This document shows positions 6,888 through 8,039 of a stretch of 8,039 nt of DNA, piece after piece. Positions within the stretch are counted from its first letter, which is position 1. Every line of letters begins with the position of its first letter. The stretch is from assembly GCA_028293265.1 (NCBI GenBank), contig JAQGPB010000106.1, positions 1 through 8,039 on the forward strand, written 5' to 3'. This DNA comes from Pedosphaera sp. Its GTDB lineage: Bacteria; Verrucomicrobiota; Verrucomicrobiae; Limisphaerales; Pedosphaeraceae. The translations under genes and the position numbers were made by a program. Under the pieces are notes generated by a model that was not told the origin of the DNA, made no database searches, and saw only the letters and a list, made by a program, of their open reading frames with translations.

Positions 6888-6914
6888 TTATCTTCCGTTC
6901 ACCTTGGACAGCCT

Positions 6915-7157
6915 ATGTCCAACCTCCTCCGGCAAACTCAGCGCATGAAAAACCGAATCATGCCCCGCAAAAGCTCACGGACTGAAAACGTAATCACCAC
7001 GTTTGGCCGCGCCAGATTGGTCCGGCTTGCCAATGGCGCAACCGAACTGCGCGGCGGCCAGTCCGCGGATCAGACGACCGCCAAGGAATGGATTTCCCTT
7101 TTCATGCACGAAGCCGTGCTGCGCACCGGCAAGAGCGAAGCACCGAGCGCGAAATAA
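6915..7157 (+). CDS. Small conserved hypothetical protein
   Basis: The product is 80 residues from ATG 6915. In-frame ATGs at 6945 and 6960 would give 70 or 65 residues. I favour 6915 only because GGA sits six bases before it; 6945 is nearly as likely. The frame stays open far upstream, but that part is repeat DNA. After a basic N-terminus (MKNRIMPRKSSR), the core reads VITTFGRARLVRLANG, then ATELRGGQSADQTTAKEW and ISLFMHEAVL, ending in a polar tail. There is no signal peptide, membrane segment, or Cys/His metal-binding set. The pattern 'GxARLV..xNG..EL.GG....A.EW.SLF..E' resembles small uncharacterised proteins that I associate with Verrucomicrobiota; no function is known to me. It stands alone, diverging from the export operon and converging on the FKBP gene. 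Reading-frame composition and the coherent core support a real gene. Confidence 0.65.
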   Translation: MSNLLRQTQRMKNRIMPRKSSRTENVITTFGRARLVRLANGATELRGGQSADQTTAKEWISLFMHEAVLRTGKSEAPSAK

Positions 7158-7173
7158 GCTTCAAATGCCAAAC

Positions 7174-7216
<43 letters not shown>

Positions 7217-7225
7217 AATGTGTTC

Positions 7226-7543
7226 TTACGAAATCGAAAGCAACTCGACTTCAAAGATCAACGTCGCATTCGGCGGAATGGCTCCGGGATAGCCATCCGG
7301 GCCGTAAGCCTTGTCCGGTGGGATGGTGAAGCGCGCCTTGTCACCGACCTTCAAGCTGGCCACGCCCTCGTCCCAGCCGCGGATGACCTGGCCGGCTCCC
7401 AGCACGAACGCGAACGGATCGTCGCGGTCCACCGAGCTGTCGAACTTGGTGCCATCAGTCAGCCAGCCGGTGTAATGGACGGTGACGGTATCTCCACTCT
7501 TGGGCGAAGCGCCGTTTCCAGAGGTGATCTTTTCAATTTTCAT
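7226..7543 (-). CDS. FKBP-type peptidyl-prolyl cis-trans isomerase
   Basis: This is a complete single-domain FKBP of 105 residues that catalyses cis-trans isomerisation of Xaa-Pro bonds in folding proteins. Every residue lining the FKBP12 active site has a counterpart: Y24, F34, D35, F44/F46, V53, I54, W57, Y80 and F97. The typical [26 protein letters not shown] and IPPDKAYG segments are present, as is the closing IFEVELLSI. The N-terminus MKIEKITSG has no signal peptide, so the protein is probably cytoplasmic. ATG 7543 was chosen over the in-frame ATG at 7585 because the domain begins right there and the extra 14 residues are polar and lie inside the preceding gene. The start overlaps the end of the aminopeptidase gene by 11 bases, suggesting coupled translation in one operon. 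Confidence 0.95.
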   Translation of the reverse strand: MKIEKITSGNGASPKSGDTVTVHYTGWLTDGTKFDSSVDRDDPFAFVLGAGQVIRGWDEGVASLKVGDKARFTIPPDKAYGPDGYPGAIPPNATLIFEVELLSIS

Positions 7544-8039
7544 TTGGTTTTTGGTTTGTGAGCGAGTTTGCGACCCAGCGGTCAATCGCCGGAAGTTCGC
7601 GTTGCTTGAGCGAGGCCTTGAACCGGATTTCCGCCGCGGTTTCCTGCGCCTTCACCAGCGCATCGGGTGAAACGTTCTTTTTCACGTAGCTCTCCAATTC
7701 ATCCGCCCGGGCCGCGTCGGAAAAAGAACCGAGAATCGAGGGCACATAATTGTTCCGCGAAAAGGACTCCACCTTGGCGAGCAATTCATGGATATGCCGG
7801 GCCGCGAATTCCCAGGCCAGGTCCTTTTGTTCGCCCGCCGCCGCCACCTGGATCACCAGCGATGTCGCCTCCTCGGGCACGATTTCATCGGTCAACGAAA
7901 TGGCAAGCGTGGCGCGCGCGAGCTGGGGGTCAATGGCGTCACACATGGCGTTGTAATAAAGCTGCCGTTCCTCGGTGCCGGTCGCCTGCCGGCCGAGGTT
8001 GTGAATCTGATCGTAAATTGTTTGGTCGCTGTAACGGCC
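7533..8039 (-). CDS. M1-family aminopeptidase, C-terminal fragment (N-terminus outside window)
   Basis: The frame is open to the right edge, giving 168 C-terminal residues; the ATG at 7946 is internal. The sequence is helical and resembles the ERAP1/PepN-like C-terminal domain of M1 zinc metallopeptidases: [68 protein letters not shown], and the closing [14 protein letters not shown]. This domain closes over the active site in the family and helps select peptide length. The GxMEN and HEXXH-E catalytic motifs would lie beyond the window, so activity cannot be judged. It ends in TGA at 7533-7535, inside the start of the FKBP gene. The pairing hints at shared protein-turnover or folding functions, but may only be positional. 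Confidence 0.85.
   Translation of the reverse strand, partial: GRYSDQTIYDQIHNLGRQATGTEERQLYYNAMCDAIDPQLARATLAISLTDEIVPEEATSLVIQVAAAGEQKDLAWEFAARHIHELLAKVESFSRNNYVPSILGSFSDAARADELESYVKKNVSPDALVKAQETAAEIRFKASLKQRELPAIDRWVANSLTNQKPNEN

Larger units (their letters stand above)
6133..6914. other. Intergenic region of about 780 bases holding structured repeats, no credible gene
   Basis: This stretch separates the minus-strand export operon (start 6132) from the plus-strand small gene (start about 6915), so it must contain two diverging promoters, but no convincing -35/-10 pair stands out. It holds a BIME-like inverted pair (6267-6374), several 17-base hairpins (6467-6690) and a G/T-rich stretch with repeated TGGGTATT words (6846-6887). 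Open frames cross it on both strands. Their peptides (for example NPFRVG, and NPERVA) derive from the hairpin repeats and show no protein-domain features, so they are not called as genes. A weak hairpin, TTGGCA/TGCCAA (6719-6745), is also present. Confidence 0.7.

Noticed and set aside
6150..6914. Upstream extension of the small plus-strand gene to a 335-residue protein
   Set aside because: The added part translates the BIME-like and hairpin repeats (peptides such as NPERVA and NPFRVG). Only the last 80 residues look like a protein.
7544..7585. Longer FKBP start giving 14 extra residues
   Set aside because: The extra segment is polar, lies inside the aminopeptidase coding end, and the FKBP domain begins directly at the methionine at 7543.

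Overview
The window looks like a chromosomal piece from a Verrucomicrobiota-type bacterium. The inference rests on moderately high GC, genes without clear Shine-Dalgarno sequences, a secreted Fn3 protein ending in a 'WVDDALP.GA' segment, a small 'GRARLV..NG..ELRGG' protein, and intergenic DNA full of short hairpin repeats. All of these recall that phylum, but no marker gene is present, so the assignment is tentative. Five of the six genes lie on the minus strand, and two run off the window edges.

Reading the minus strand from the right: positions 8039-7533 hold the C-terminal end of an M1-family aminopeptidase (ERAP1/PepN-like C-terminal domain). It overlaps by 11 bases a complete small FKBP-type prolyl isomerase (7543-7226). 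On the plus strand, 6915-7157 encodes a small conserved protein of unknown function that converges on the FKBP gene. The short gap between them holds a four-copy GTTCGAT tandem repeat.

Positions 6133-6914 are about 780 bases without a credible gene, between the diverging small gene and the polysaccharide genes. They hold two kinds of structured repeat. One is a BIME-like pair of inverted 29-base arms (6267-6374) whose differences preserve internal hairpins. The other is a set of 17-base hairpins with 7-base stems and 3-base loops (6467-6690). Long open frames through this stretch are translations of the repeats.

Positions 6132-2096 are the centre of interest: a two-gene exopolysaccharide export operon joined by an ATGA stop/start overlap. 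The first gene encodes a 966-residue fusion of a Wzc/GumC-like chain-length regulator with a Wza-like export protein. They are joined through what looks like a retained signal peptide. The nucleotide-binding motifs of the Wzc-like part are degraded (GEGRST instead of GEGKST; Walker A' and Walker B aspartates missing), so it looks like a pseudokinase. The second gene encodes a separate export lipoprotein paralogous to the C-terminal half of the fusion. Together they would supply an inner-membrane regulator, a periplasmic or membrane-anchored SLBB protein and an outer-membrane lipoprotein. No polymerase, flippase or glycosyltransferase is visible.

Positions 1949-1 encode the first 649 residues of a secreted protein: signal peptide, Fn3, a gingipain (C25)-like caspase-fold region lacking an obvious catalytic His, a second Fn3, a TPPPVTG linker and the start of another domain. 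It is separated from the export operon by 146 bases containing a near-palindrome, so it may have its own promoter.
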